A stretch of DNA of 40,050 nt from contig CAUDNR010004460.1 in assembly GCA_958430865.1 (NCBI GenBank), forward strand, positions 9,605 to 49,654, read 5' to 3'. How positions within the stretch are numbered: the stretch's first letter is position 1; the number at the start of each line of letters is the position of its first letter. Below the pieces are notes generated by a model. It was not told where the DNA came from. It worked only from the letters and a program-made list of their open reading frames with translations, and ran no database searches. Origin of the DNA: Entrophospora sp. SA101. Lineage: Eukaryota > Glomeromycota > Glomeromycetes > Entrophosporales > Entrophosporaceae. Below are positions 22,425 to 33,669 of the stretch, piece by piece. Made by a program: the position numbers and the translations under genes.

Positions 22425-22935
22425 CGTTGTGAATCGTCCTCAAATATATTGGATCTGTTGTTTGCAGCCGTAAAGCTTGAGATTGAAGAAGTTATCAATT
22501 ACTTGCAACTGCAATTCACATCTGATATCGTGAGTGGTTATGCAAAAACTTCAGATGGTAGCTAATGCGTGTAAAAACCATAATTTTAGTAATTATAAAT
22601 GAATGTTGCATCAATGATATTATTGAAGAAACTTGGGAAAGGTTTTACTGGGAGATTATGTAAATGTTGAAATTGAAAATTTTTCATAAAAGATCGGAAA
22701 AACTTAAAACGGATGAACTTGAGATTTGGATAGAGGTTTGAAATGTTGTTATTTGGCCAAACATCCATTGATAAATTCAGATCCTAAAAGGCTGGACTTC
22801 TAAAGAAGTTGAAGAGCTTCTTCCAATGATCAAGTTTTTAAAATTTCCAAAGAACATTGTTTTAAAGGCGTATATTCGTACAAGAAGACTTTTCCCAAAG
22901 AGCTAGTTGATGACTTGGTCTATTATCATTCAATC
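22425..22935 (+). pseudogene. Divergent BTB-BACK protein relic
   Basis: The plus strand encodes SSSNILDLLFAAVKLEIEEV (end of BTB). After disrupted sequence come DELEIWIEV, AKHPLINSDPKR and TSKEVEELLPMIKFLKFPKN, which match the BACK-region pattern xxWENxLKWGLAKHPEIN ... L..LIRF of the other copies. KELVDDLVYYHSIL appears in a shifted frame. Several stops and frame changes are present and no TLDc is visible. It is on the opposite strand to, and more diverged from, the other copies, so it belongs to a different subfamily. Confidence 0.65.
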
Positions 22936-22959
22936 CTCGGATAAACTAATTTGTAAATA

Positions 22960-24031
22960 TTATCAAATGAAAATGGATAGTAGATAGAATTACTAGTTTT
23001 TTCAAGTATTTGGGATTTCTATTCTTAATGTAATATTAGTTGGGTACTAAATATTGTCATCAAATAAATTCTAATAATACTCATAATTTTAAAATAATAA
23101 ATGCAATAATTATACGCACGTGATTGATTAATTATGGCCTTGAATCATCATTAAGATGGTGGTGGCGGATCTTGTTATTTAAAAGTATTAAAATGGTTTC
23201 GCCTTTGTAACTTAATTTCGTCGTCATTTATTTATTTAATTCTTTGAGCGTCCTAATTTGGTAAATCCCATTTATAACTATACATAGAATGTCATTTATA
23301 TAACGAATCTATGCAACCCATTCAATTTTAGAGTTATTTGTAGATATAGTATATACAAATTATTGCAGTACAAACATTAATACAACCAATGAACGAATGA
23401 TCCGATTGTTCGGAATTGTCAGAATGCTGAATCCTCTCTGATCATTGCTTGATTCAATAAATTTTAATATTTTTTAATATTTATCATGATTGGAAAAAAC
23501 GTGTTTTTTTTTTATAAATTTGCTTTTTTGCAACATATGTTTTTTTTAATCAATCCATAAATATATGTGAATATGTGAATTTGTTTGAACTTGTTTGTAT
23601 GTATCTGGCCTATTTTCTGGTAAATTCTGGAAATTTTAACGACTTCTCGATTTTTTGATTGATATGATGTTGATGATGTAAAATCCCAATCAAAAAATCA
23701 ATTAAAAATCATTTCCATATATTTTTATATATATAAAAGGTTATTTTTTCCCAAACTTATAAAAAAACAGGTAGCTAAGCACGCACATGGTATTTATTAA
23801 GTTAGTACTCAATTTAGATTGATAAAAAAAACAATTACTTTAGTAGTTAGTTAATCTTTTTTTTTTTCAAAAAAAAAATTACAAAAAAACCTAATTAAAC
23901 AATATTAATAATTTTCTTATCCCCCTGCCCTAATAAAAATTCATTTCTTCTCAAAAATCCTTTTTTTCGAACATAATAAATTTTTTTAGTTATCAATAAT
24001 AATATTATTAAATTAAGTAAAGAAAAAAAAT
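22960..24031. other. Upstream region of the Trp-rich protein gene
   Basis: Non-coding and AT-rich. An inverted repeat attttttgattg (23650-23661) / caatcaaaaaat (23687-23698) could form a 12-bp stem. TATATAAAA-like sequence at about 23730-23740 lies roughly 290 bp before the start codon. Confidence 0.35.
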
Positions 24032-26175
24032 ATGAATCCAAGAGCCTTTAGGCCGAATAGAAAACCAGCTGCTGTTTTCAGACCTTGGAATGCAGCAACT
24101 TTGGGAGTTTGCCAAGATCAACATGTATGTATGATGCACACATTCGCGAAGAAATAAAGAAAAACAATATCCTTTAAATTATATGTGTTATATTCATTTA
24201 TTATATTTACATGTTTTTATTCATTTTATATTAAAAGGCTTTGACCTTGGATGAGAAAAAACCATTTGTCAATAATAGATATGCGAAATATAATCTTGTT
24301 AATGATAATAGTAACAAAGTTGCACCTACTAGATCCAATACATTTCCACCACTATCCTCTACCACCACCACAACCTCATCCGCCTCATCATCATTAACTA
24401 GCAACAATGATAAAGATAATAATCCATATCTTAATAGACCTTCAAGAAGTAATACAGTTTCATCTTTTACTTCAACTACTACTTCTGTTGCTTCTACTAC
24501 AAGTAAGGAGCCAACAACGACGACAACAACAACAATTGATAAAGATGATGATGGTTGGGGCAGTGGTGGTAGTACTACAGTTGAAATTGACCAAAATAAA
24601 AATGATGATGATTATTGGAGTGTTAAGGCTGATACTAACCAGAATAACGATGATTGGAATGTGAAGAATAATGAAGAGAGCAATGGAGGCTGGAATGTAA
24701 ATAATAGTGAGGAAAATATTGAAAAGAATGAAGGTTGGAATATGAAGAACAATGAAGAGAATGGTCATGATTGGAATAGTATAATTGAAAACGCTAGTGA
24801 AAAAAATGAAGGTTCAAGTGAAAATACTAATGAGAAGCGTGAATGTTGGAATGAAAATAGTGGTGGGAGGAATGAATGTTGGAATGGAAATAATAATGGG
24901 AAGGGTGAAGAAGGTTCGAATAACACGGTTGAAAACACTAATTGGAGTGACAATCAAAAGTATGTAGAAGGTTATAATAGTACAGTTGAAGCTGCTAATT
25001 ATAATAATAACGATGACTACTGGGGAAATGAAGAAAATCAGTTAGAAAACAGCGAAAATAATAATAGTATTAGTGAGAAGAATAATGAAGATGATTATTG
25101 GGGAAGTGAAGTACAAGATAATCAAGATAATAATAGTGATAATGTTGGTTATTGGAATGGTACAAGTGAAAACAAGATTAGTAAAGAAAATAATAATGAT
25201 AATTGGAATGTTGGGGGAAGTAAAGAAAATACAGTTTCAATCCCTATTCCAATTACTACCATTTCAGCTACAACTTCATCAAAACAAGAATGTCCTAATG
25301 TTAATAATGATTTTGATCGATCACTAATCAAAAAATTAAATGCCATATCAACAACTGATCAGAAACATGATGATGGAAAAGAATCCAATAGTCATAATTT
25401 TAATCAAAAGATTATAACCAATATTAATAATATTATTTCCAATAATAGTTCTCAGAAAGTTCGAGGTGGTGGTGGTGAACCTAGGGAAATTTTGGTTAAA
25501 CTTAGTAACATCAACAACAACATCGCCAATAACACTAACACAGCTATTGATACTACCAGTAGTACAAATGGTAAAAAATTTCCAATTTTTGTTTTCATTA
25601 ATGACAAATTTAAGGAAGAAAAAGAAATAAAATCAGTTATAACACCTCATCCACATCCTTCTTCCACTCCTTCTTCCTCTCCTTCTTCACCTTCTTATTC
25701 ATCTTACTCCTCCTCCTCGTCAGTATTATCATTATCACCTAAACAATCAGAACAAAAATTGCTTGATCTTAGTGACGATGAAGACAATTCACCAGCTGTA
25801 AACAATAATAATAAGAAGGAAACAACTACTGACACAGCTGCTGCAAAAAAAAGGAGATCAGCTGATTTTAAGATAATCGATGTGGAGGGTTTCTTAAAAC
25901 AAGACTTAGAAGAAGAATTAAAAAAGATGATGGGTGATTTAATGAGTCAAGATTCCACTTCTTCTACCAGTAGCAATCATAATACAACAGCCCAGGTATT
26001 ATTATTATAAGATAATTTTCTTTGTATTATTATTATAATTATTAGTGTGGTATAATTTTTATTATGCACTTTCTGATTTATTATTTCTATTATTATATTA
26101 TCATACTATGAATTTTTGTTGGTTTTAAATCAACAGTCATTGAATAATCAATCATTGGATGAACTATTACAATGA
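24032..26175 (+). CDS. Disordered Asn/Ser/Thr-rich protein with 13 spaced tryptophans, 629 aa
   Basis: Three exons, all in phase 0: 24032-24124 (donor CAT|GTATGT), 24238-25995 (acceptor AAAAG|GCT, donor CAG|GTATTA) and 26137-26175 (acceptor CAACAG|TCA, ending LDELLQ). The start is the ATG of MNPRAFRPNRKPAAVFRPWN, reached through a clean intron. There is no globular domain. The N-terminus has an Arg/Pro patch (RPNRKP..FRPWN). Residues about 60-130 are Ser/Thr-rich. Residues 138-354 are acidic and Asn-rich with 13 Trp in short motifs (DGWGSG, DDYWS, NDDWN, GGWN, EGWN, DDYWG twice, GYWNG). A Ser/Pro stretch and DLSDDEDN follow, and then a basic KKRR patch. The C-terminus is helical (KIIDVEGFLKQDLEEELKKM). 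The Trp pattern resembles Argonaute-binding GW/WG proteins, but this is only a resemblance. Function unknown. Confidence 0.82.
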
Positions 26176-26179
26176 TAAA

Positions 26180-27643
26180 TGAAGGAGATGTTTATTACAT
26201 AATTAACTGTTTCCAGATGGGATTAATTGAAAAATGAATATGTTTATAAATTTATATCAATTATCTACATTTTAATTTTATTTTCAATTTATTTTTCAAA
26301 AACAAAATTATTATTAATATTAACTGACGTTATAATTTGTAAATTGTTTTTCTTTATTTTTTATTAATAAAAAAAATGTATTTTAGCAAATATAAAAAAA
26401 CAAACACACGTGCATAATGCGTAATATATAGCAAAATCACTATTACTATTATTATTATTATTACTATTTATTATTATTATTATGCAATGTGAATTTTTAA
26501 TAATAACCGATCACTCCCTTTTTTGAACGTGTGCCACACTTTTTTGTTTGGAGACTACTGGGATTATCATCATAAATAAAAAAATATTGAATCGATCAAT
26601 CGATCAATTGCAAACAAAATATGGATTATATAAATATTTGCAGATTCCCGTTTAACCTGTTCGCTTAGTACTCATTACATATGCGCTGATTTTGTTTGAA
26701 CCCCAAAATCCAGTACGGTATTGATCATAACGTTATGAATATTTTATACTAGCAAAACCATTGGTTTTTAGGTGGGGCCATTGGTTTGACGGGCTATCGA
26801 ATAGTAAAATAGTTTTTTTAGCGGAGTAAATAAATTGTTTGGGGTTAATTATCATTCTATTGACCAGTTTACACATCATGTTTAGCGTGTTTAACGTCGA
26901 GACACTATAAGATATATATAAGGTTTGAAAAAAGGGTCCAAAAAACCGAATCGGTTGATATGATTAGAAAATGGACTGTTGTAATTATAATAAACAAATA
27001 TCTGAATTATCCCAATTCCATTATGAATCGAATGATTTTTTTCTTACAACAATAATAGATTTTTTAGTAAACAATATAATATTTTTGAGTTGAAAAGGTT
27101 TAAAACAACATTTTTAACAACATTTTTTAACGGTATTTTTGCTCGAGTAAAAAAAGAATGTCACCACTATGGATTATAACCATGGCCAATTGAATGGATA
27201 ATTACATTCTTCCACTTTGAAACTTTGCGATTCTAAAAGTTTGTTTATTCTAATTAGATTATGAGCAATATCTGAAAACCCTATTTGTCAGTGTGTCCTT
27301 TAGTAAAAAGAAATTCGATATTAAAGGATTCAAAACGCACACATGATATTGAATTTAAAATTTCTACACCAGACAGGAAATCTGTGTGTGCAATAGGTCA
27401 AATTCTCAGCCTTTTGGAATATGAAGACTGTGTTTTTATTCCGACATATCTTCCGCCATTAATGATGATGTGGTTTACGAGACTGCCTTTGGATTTCGTC
27501 CTCCATTTGCAATAAAATTTCAAATTTTTGTGGGAAAAAAAAAACAAAAAAAAATTTTAAAAAAAATAACGTGTTTTTTTGCAAAGTTGGCATTATCTTT
27601 TTGATAATTTGACTTCAAGAATTACTAGAAGTACTTTTCAGTA
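26180..27643. other. Gene-free AT-rich region
   Basis: No supportable gene. An open stretch at 27285-27515 (+) has no recognisable domain and no good start context. Confidence 0.35.
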
Positions 27644-27651
27644 TTTGTGTG

Positions 27652-27926
27652 TAGTGATGGGCACAAAAATTATCATTAAGATGATCAAGTTATTAAGTAG
27701 TTAATAACTCTATTAGTGACTTAAAAAATACAAACCTGAAGAACTTTTATGGGCAATAAATTTTTTTGCAAAATAACAATAGGGCTTCAAATTAGGAAAG
27801 ACTTGGCCTGTGTATAGGTTTTCCTTGGGTTAATAACTCTTTCTCAGAATGAAATAGTTAATAAATGGCTAATAACTAATTAATAACTTGGAGTTATTAA
27901 GTGTATGGTTAAAAATTCCATCACTA
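27652..27926. mobile_element. 275-bp hAT-type MITE with 8-bp target-site duplication
   Basis: The left end TAGTGATGG and the right end CCATCACTA are 9-bp terminal inverted repeats. They are flanked by perfect 8-bp direct repeats TTTGTGTG (27644-27651 and 27927-27934). An 8-bp duplication is the hAT superfamily signature, and TAGTGATGG fits the start of many hAT ends (compare TAGNG/CAGNG). The inside has AT-rich subterminal repeats of gttaataact/agttattaa and no transposase, so the element is non-autonomous. Confidence 0.88.
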
Positions 27927-27939
27927 TTTGTGTGAAGAA

Positions 27940-28370
27940 TTTATTCCTAGATATGATTTTTTTAAAAAAACTATAAAAAAAAAAGGATATTAATAGCATT
28001 TTGGAAACAAACACACTGGTATATCAATGATTACATTTGTTACATTTTTTTTGGCTTCATGAGTACTATTATTTATTCTTCCTCATCTGATGAGGAGGAG
28101 GAGGAGGAAGAATAAGAGGAAGAGGAATCATTTATTTCAGAACATTTGGCAAGCAAAGAAATGCATAATAAAAGTAATTTAATTTTCTCTTCATTTCCCA
28201 TTTCAGATATTTTCAAGGTTGTACGAATCGAAAATTTAATTTCCGAGTGAGGATAAATTTATTTATTTAATCTTAATCAAATCTTAATACTATACAAAAT
28301 AAATCAAAAATGTTTTTTGAGATGAGAAATGTATCAACGGCAAATTTTCGATTTTTAACATGACTAATTA
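27940..28370. other. Region with a Glu-rich open stretch
   Basis: From 28058 a plus-strand ATG opens MSTIIYSSSSDEEEEEEE, which reaches a stop (TAA) at about 28114. It continues in frame as EEEESFISEHLASKEMH. This looks like a (gag)n expansion in a decayed coding segment. Family not recognised. Confidence 0.3.
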
Positions 28371-28469
28371 TTTTTGATTATTTCTACAATCTACATCCTC
28401 ACTCAAAAATGGAGACCTGCATCAAGAAGTCATGATCCCAACACAAAAATTATTGTTGAGAAAATATAC

Positions 28470-28640
28470 GCGAAAAGATTGACGGAGGATTTGATAGCCT
28501 TCTGCATACTGTGCTCAACTGCGAAAATTCTAACACACTCTGGAATAGAGATGTCAAAGCCTCAGAAATCTTTATCATGTTGCAACTTATGCAGCAATTG
28601 AAAACAGACGGTCAGATATTTTCACTCAACCATTGGCTGG
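28470..28640 (+). pseudogene. Transposon-derived fragment with LWNRD motif (tentative)
   Basis: The plus strand encodes SLLHTVLNCENSNTLWNRDV followed by KASEIFIMLQLMQQ. The pattern C-x-N-x(3)-LWNRDVxA resembles the C-terminal zinc-binding region of DDE-type transposon proteins in early-diverging fungi. There is no upstream catalytic region. The assignment rests on one motif. Confidence 0.35.
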
Positions 28641-28685
28641 CTTAACTCTAGTCAAACACCTTTCTACTTGTTATCAACCGTTTTT

Positions 28686-28787
28686 GATCAACATTCGTTT
28701 ATTATTCGAATTATCATCATTCGTTTATTTGAATTGTTATCGTTCGTTTATTATTCGAATTATTATCATTTGTTTATTATTCCTCAT
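28686..28787. repeat. Short tandem repeat, four copies of cattcgtttattattcgaattatcat
   Basis: Four imperfect units of about 24-26 bp, each starting c(a/g)tt(c/t)gtttatt and mostly ending gaatt(a/g)ttat, run head to tail. Confidence 0.75.
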
Positions 28788-28799
28788 TACAAAGTCATA

Positions 28800-29420
28800 G
28801 GAATGATGCCCGGCTGCAAATTAAGCAGAAAGACAAGGAATTTGAGGACCCATTTATGGGCCCTCTTTGATTTTATAGGTATTGTAAGAGTAGTCCCCGC
28901 AAATATTGTCAAAACTTTAAATGTGATACTAATCCAAATCCTGTGATGATAGCATAACATCCTATTTAGATTTAGGCGTTAGAATCACTACTTCGTATGC
29001 ATACAATTGAAACAATCCTTACTTTCATTAACGCCTCCCGTGATCTCAATAAAGGCTACGGAACTTTTTTTATTTGGAATATCTTTTCAAAATTATCAAA
29101 ATGGAAAACTAACATAACAGTATATGAAGGAGGAGGTCAACTAATATTAGCTTACCGTGTTGTAAACATTGTCAACCATTTTAATTTTTTGAATTATCAA
29201 TTGATTTGTAGAGTTCACTTAATATTTTTGAGAATGAAATAATAAAATTACCATAGATTTTGATATTGCATAGAATCCAAGAATTAGTTGGTCAGATTTA
29301 TTCAAATATAAAAGAAATAAAAAATTGTTAATATTTAACATTATCTTATTTAAATAAGCCAATAATTACTGTATCTAATAGATTGTTTGAGCCGACAGAT
29401 CAGCGCTTTCTCTTTCATTT
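28800..29420. other. Gene-free region with short open stretches
   Basis: Two short plus-strand open frames (28668-28946 and 28997-29242) show no domain and unconvincing composition. I do not call genes here. Confidence 0.3.
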
Positions 29421-29430
29421 GTTCCATTTA

Positions 29431-29540
29431 CCGTAAAGTCTGGAAAGATAGCACCCCCTACTTTAAAACAATTGAGCGTCAATATAAAAAAAATGTTACA
29501 CATATCTAAAAAGGGGATGCTATCTTTCCAGACTTTACGG
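29431..29540. mobile_element. 110-bp Tc1/mariner-like MITE with 28-bp inverted ends
   Basis: The left end CCGTAAAGTCTGGAAAGATA (continuing GCACCCCC) is mirrored by the right end, whose complement reads the same with one mismatch (C/T after GCA). The element is bounded by TA on both sides, the target-site duplication of the Tc1/mariner superfamily. Only about 54 bp separate the arms, so there is no coding capacity. Confidence 0.88.
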
Positions 29541-29559
29541 TAGCTGCTAATCCTAAGAA

Positions 29560-31560
29560 AAACACGCCTCACTAGGATATATACTAAGTTATGAAGAACT
29601 ATCACAAAGACATCAAAATTGTTTCCACAAGTGACTAAACATTATTATTGGCAATAATAATGTTGTTGCTGTTAATTTTTTTTTTTCGAGTTTATTTTCA
29701 TACGTTTCATACGTTTATTACGCCAAAAATTATTTTAGTATAAATCACGTAGTTATCCATGGATAATTGCTCAAGCGCTAGAATAACGTACACCACGTTA
29801 CAATACACATGAGCGTATTTAAATATTCTTTATTTTTATTATAATTTACTTTACAAGCTTTAACTTTGTTGCTGAGCAACCGTGGATTTCCAGAAGAATT
29901 ATACAAATCTTTGAATTATTTGAGATGTAATATTCAAAACTTTTGTTCATAATACCTGGATAAACACAAAAGGCATGTTTCTCTTTTATTAAAAACCTTA
30001 TGTAATAACTTTATTTTTACCATTAAAAGAAAACTATTGATTTATTTTTTATATACAGACCAAATTTTTTTGTTTAATTTGTAAATTCATGATGTTGTAG
30101 TTAATAAATACGCACTTATTCTTGAAATATAAATTATTCATAGATATGATAATTGTGCTCTATATTCAATCCTGGATCTGACAAGGATATATTTATTTAT
30201 TTCTGGTTTAGTATTAGTTTGCCAAATTTTAAATCAATTGTGTGTTTCGCTCTTGGTCAACTTCAGAAGTTGAATTCACTCTATGAAAAATGGCATTTTG
30301 AAGTGTGCATTTAGCATATTTATATATTTTCGGGTGCGAGGCGTTTCTCATGTGTTGTTCATTTTTCATAAAACTTGATGCTTCCTTTGGATAATGTAAA
30401 CCACGTGTTATGCAAACGTCGCAATTATATCTGGTTATTAATTTATTTCTACACTTTTCCATTTTTTGATATGGAATAACAGTGATCGTAATAAATGAAC
30501 CATAAAAGTGGGCATATTGATTGATTTCAATTAAGAAATACAAGTATCTGTTTTCCCATGTACTGTATGAACTATTTTGTTTTTCTTTCTATAAAAAAGA
30601 TTTGAAATGTTGCGTGGCCTTTACTAACATCATTACGTTAAATAATCACGTGCCTTAGAAAGGTTTTGAAAAGGAACTCGGAGCTCTTTCTTATACTTAT
30701 TAGATTCTTCTATGGTAGAATCGAGTACTGCAATTGATTCAAAAGTTGAGCCGTCAGTCAACCCGACAAATTATCGTCTTTTAAGATATAGTTTGTAACC
30801 AAAAGTCATCAGAAAGTTATGCTTAACCACCGCTTTTCTTGTTTACAAAATAGTTACCTATCTGTCGAGTACCATATCGACGAAATAGAAGTTAAAAATC
30901 GAAAAACTTTTCAAATAATAATAATAATAATGTATCTAGGATATAAGGTATAAGAATATATAAGATAAATTTTAACATTATTCAGGCCTACTGTTACGAA
31001 AAAAACTCTCGAGAAAATAAGAAAATTACTGCTAATCAATAGCATAAAATAAATATTATTATCAGAGTCCAATGTTGTATGATTTTTCAAGTTCACAATA
31101 ATGATTAAGTGCATCATTCCCAACCCATTGGTTTAAAGATGAGATTGCAGTATTTTCGTATCTCAAAACACGATGAGGCTAATTTCAGTGACATATTTTT
31201 CCGAGTGGAATGAGTTTCTTACGTAGCATTTAATGATATGCGTGGGACAATGTGTAAGAGTGTACTAAAATTTTCCATTAACTGCTGCAATAATATCGTC
31301 CAAGTGTAATCTAGAAGATTAGTTGATTTAATAAACTTTTGTAAGGACGGATACTGCGTTGGAAATACAATATTGTCCACTATGTATCATGAAATACAGT
31401 AGTTATTATCCTTTCGTTAGTATATAAGTCATCATCAACACTAATTTTTGTAGAATTTATCTAATTATTTATTTAATAGCATCACAAAAAATTAATTTTA
31501 TTTTTTAAAATAAATCTAAAAAGTCTAATTAAAAAAATATTTTTATTATTAATTTTTTTA
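29560..31560. other. Long gene-poor region
   Basis: No gene with a recognised product. A 104-codon frame at 30229-30543 (-) contains NCDVCITRGLHYPKE and several Cys/His residues. It could be a small unknown protein or a relic of a zinc-binding domain. A 43-codon open stretch at about 30643-30770 (-) contains TFESIAVLDSTIEESNKY and may be an exon remnant. The rest is AT-rich. Confidence 0.3.
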
Positions 31561-31570
31561 AATAATATTT

Positions 31571-32104
31571 TTAGAAAAATAGTAAAGCGCCAACGAAACT
31601 AGCAAGAATAATAACAAATCCGGTTTGCTTATGAGTAGAGGAGGCACCAGAAGTATTTATTTGCGATGTTGGTGTTGGAGCTGCTGCATCTGTTGGACTT
31701 GTCGGTGTTTCCGATCCACTTGACAATGGTGGTAATATTGTCGATTGAGGAGCCTGCTGTGACCTAGTAGGTGATGGTTTATAAAAATTTGTAAATTCAT
31801 TAGAAATTGGTTTTATTCTTTTTTAATAGGAAAAAAATTTTATTATTATTATAATTGTTATTTAATTACTAACACATATGATAATGGTAGTGATGGCGTG
31901 TTAATTATCTCAGGCCTTTTAGGACAAGAACATAATGGATAAAGATAAAGATAAAAAGATGATAATATTAATAATTAGTTAATCGTAGATTAAATAATCA
32001 ATGAAAACAATTTCCTTCACTTACTGAGTCTTCTGGGCATAGGAAAATGTTGCAAAGACTGAGAGAATGATGAGAAGAATAGTCAATCGTTGGGTAAACT
32101 TCAT
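31571..32104 (-). CDS. Small secreted Ser/Thr/Pro-rich protein with GPI-anchor-like tail, 104 aa
   Basis: Three exons: 32025-32104, 31874-31915 and 31571-31763 (donors GTAAGT and GTTAGT; acceptors CCTAAAAG and CTACTAG). They total 315 nt with one stop. A signal peptide (MKFTQRLTILLIILSVFATF, then SYAQ) is followed by a Pro/Ser/Thr-rich stretch (SQQAPQSTILPPLSSGSETP ...). The end is TSGASSTHKQT and a hydrophobic tail, GFVIILASFVGALLFF. It shares start, exon-1 phase (2), PEI segment, QQAP, QST, SASST/GASST and tail with the 99-residue gene at 995-1650, so the two are paralogues on the same strand 30 kb apart. The mature parts have diverged much more than the signal and tail. Surface anchoring is inferred from layout; the function is unknown. 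Confidence 0.83.
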
Positions 32105-32212
32105 TTTTATTTTATTCTAATAATGTTTTTTTTTTTTGTAAATTATATATAAATGCTTGTATATATGTATTTAGAATTTTAATTTTTAGAGAATGAAGGG
32201 AATTTTTACGTC

Positions 32213-32220
32213 TATTTATA
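32213..32220 (-). promoter_or_regulatory. Putative TATA box of the second secreted-protein gene
   Basis: TATAAATA followed by GA on the minus strand lies 109-116 bp upstream of the start codon. Sequence and spacing match the paralogue. Confidence 0.55.
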
Positions 32221-32229
32221 TTAAAAAAA

Positions 32230-33530
32230 ACCCCCCACTTAATTAAAAAATACGCGTTTCTTTTTTTCGTATAATACTAATACTAATTCTTATTTGTCAA
32301 TTTAATTAATTAAAAAATTTAATCTAACTAATAATAGTATAATAAACTTTCATAGTAAAATAAACAAACTCCGTTTTGGTAAATTGCTTGATATGAGTTT
32401 GAAAATCATTCATTAATCTAATACTAATAATAACAGCAAACAAATCCGATTAAAATCGAGTTGTTCACAATAAAAAATTTTAAAGTTTATTATATATGAA
32501 TTTTAATGGCAAAACAAACTCTCGGTGCCAGATTTTAAAACGGGTTTAATTATTTATATTTGCTCAAAAACTGTATTTGTGTATTATAAATAATATATTC
32601 AAAGTGAACCATATTTTTTATTAGTTTTGTATTTTTCTTGGCTAAAATTTTTATTAAGCAAAATGACGATATTTAATATAAAAATTGTCCGTTTTTAGAA
32701 ACAATTTTATTATATCTTTATTAAAGATCGAAATTTTCTAGAAACTTCTAAAGGTTTATAATATTTTAATGTGCTTGGATTATTAATTATAATCCTAGTT
32801 GTCTTCCAAATCGTCATCTGTTAAATACTATATGAAAATTCCAATATCAGGCCACCAAATGTCAATGTTAATGATGTTTTTGTGCAAAGATATTGTTGGT
32901 CCGATATGCCATTTTAAAGCAATAGCTATTTTAAATTTGTCATCTAAGCAAACGTATAATATCCGGATCGTGAACTATGTCCGTAAAAAGTGGAATAAGG
33001 GTGCGCCAAGAGTTTTAAAGATTCCCAATAGTTTTACAGCTTTTTTTAAATTTACTTTTTGCTATAAACTTTTTTAATCATGAAACACCAGTTTGTCATC
33101 AGATGTTACGATTCGTTAATTACAAACTTTTAATCCTTTGAAGTATTATATTAGAAAATCTTGTACCAAGAAAGATCATTTGAATTGTTAAAATTTCACA
33201 GTAAACCAAAATTTCCAGCGCACGTTTTGCACATGGATTTTACACTCTTCTGATTCTGTAATTGTTAATCAATATCATGAAGCTTTCAGGTAATTTTCAC
33301 AGCAAGACATCAATTAAAACAAATTAATCATTAACATTTGATTTTTTAGAGTCAATGAAAATATTAGAACATGACATAAATAATTGAATAAATGTTATTA
33401 ATAAATAAATAATTGACGAACAATCAATTAAAAAAAAGTCGAATAACAACTCTACAAGAACAATAATTTATTTACACGCTATTAAAAACATTTATTTAAA
33501 AATTAAAATGTGAACATCAGGAATTTTACC
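32230..33530. other. Gene-free region
   Basis: AT-rich. A 92-codon frame at 32799-33077 (+) has no recognisable domain and begins with a Ser-rich, non-conserved stretch. I do not call a gene. Confidence 0.3.
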
Positions 33531-33534
33531 ACAA

Positions 33535-33665
33535 TTGAAAGATGATAAAGGCGAGAGTAAGAACTAAAGGTAAAAAGAGATGAAATTGATTAATTAATGA
33601 ATGAAATACTTACTGAGCACAAGCAAATATTATAAAGGCTGTGAATTTTTGAATCCTCGCTTTTA
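33535..33665 (-). pseudogene. Decayed third copy of the small secreted-protein gene (signal exon and intron start)
   Basis: The minus strand reads TTTATAATATTTGCTTGTGC then TCAGTAAGT. This matches the end of the signal-peptide exon of the 995-1650 gene (CATTTGCTTGTGCTCA|GTAAGT) with its splice donor. The following intron also shares TTAATCAAT, TCATC and TTTTTACCTTTA. The ATG and first half of the signal peptide are gone, and no later exon is visible. A TATAAAATAGA sequence at about 33720 could be the old TATA box. Confidence 0.65.
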
Positions 33666-33669
33666 ATAA

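Noticed and set aside
24407..25346. Several Leu/Ile/Met-rich open frames on both strands within the Trp-rich protein gene
   Set aside because: Shadow frames produced by aat/gat/aac codon repeats of the real exon.
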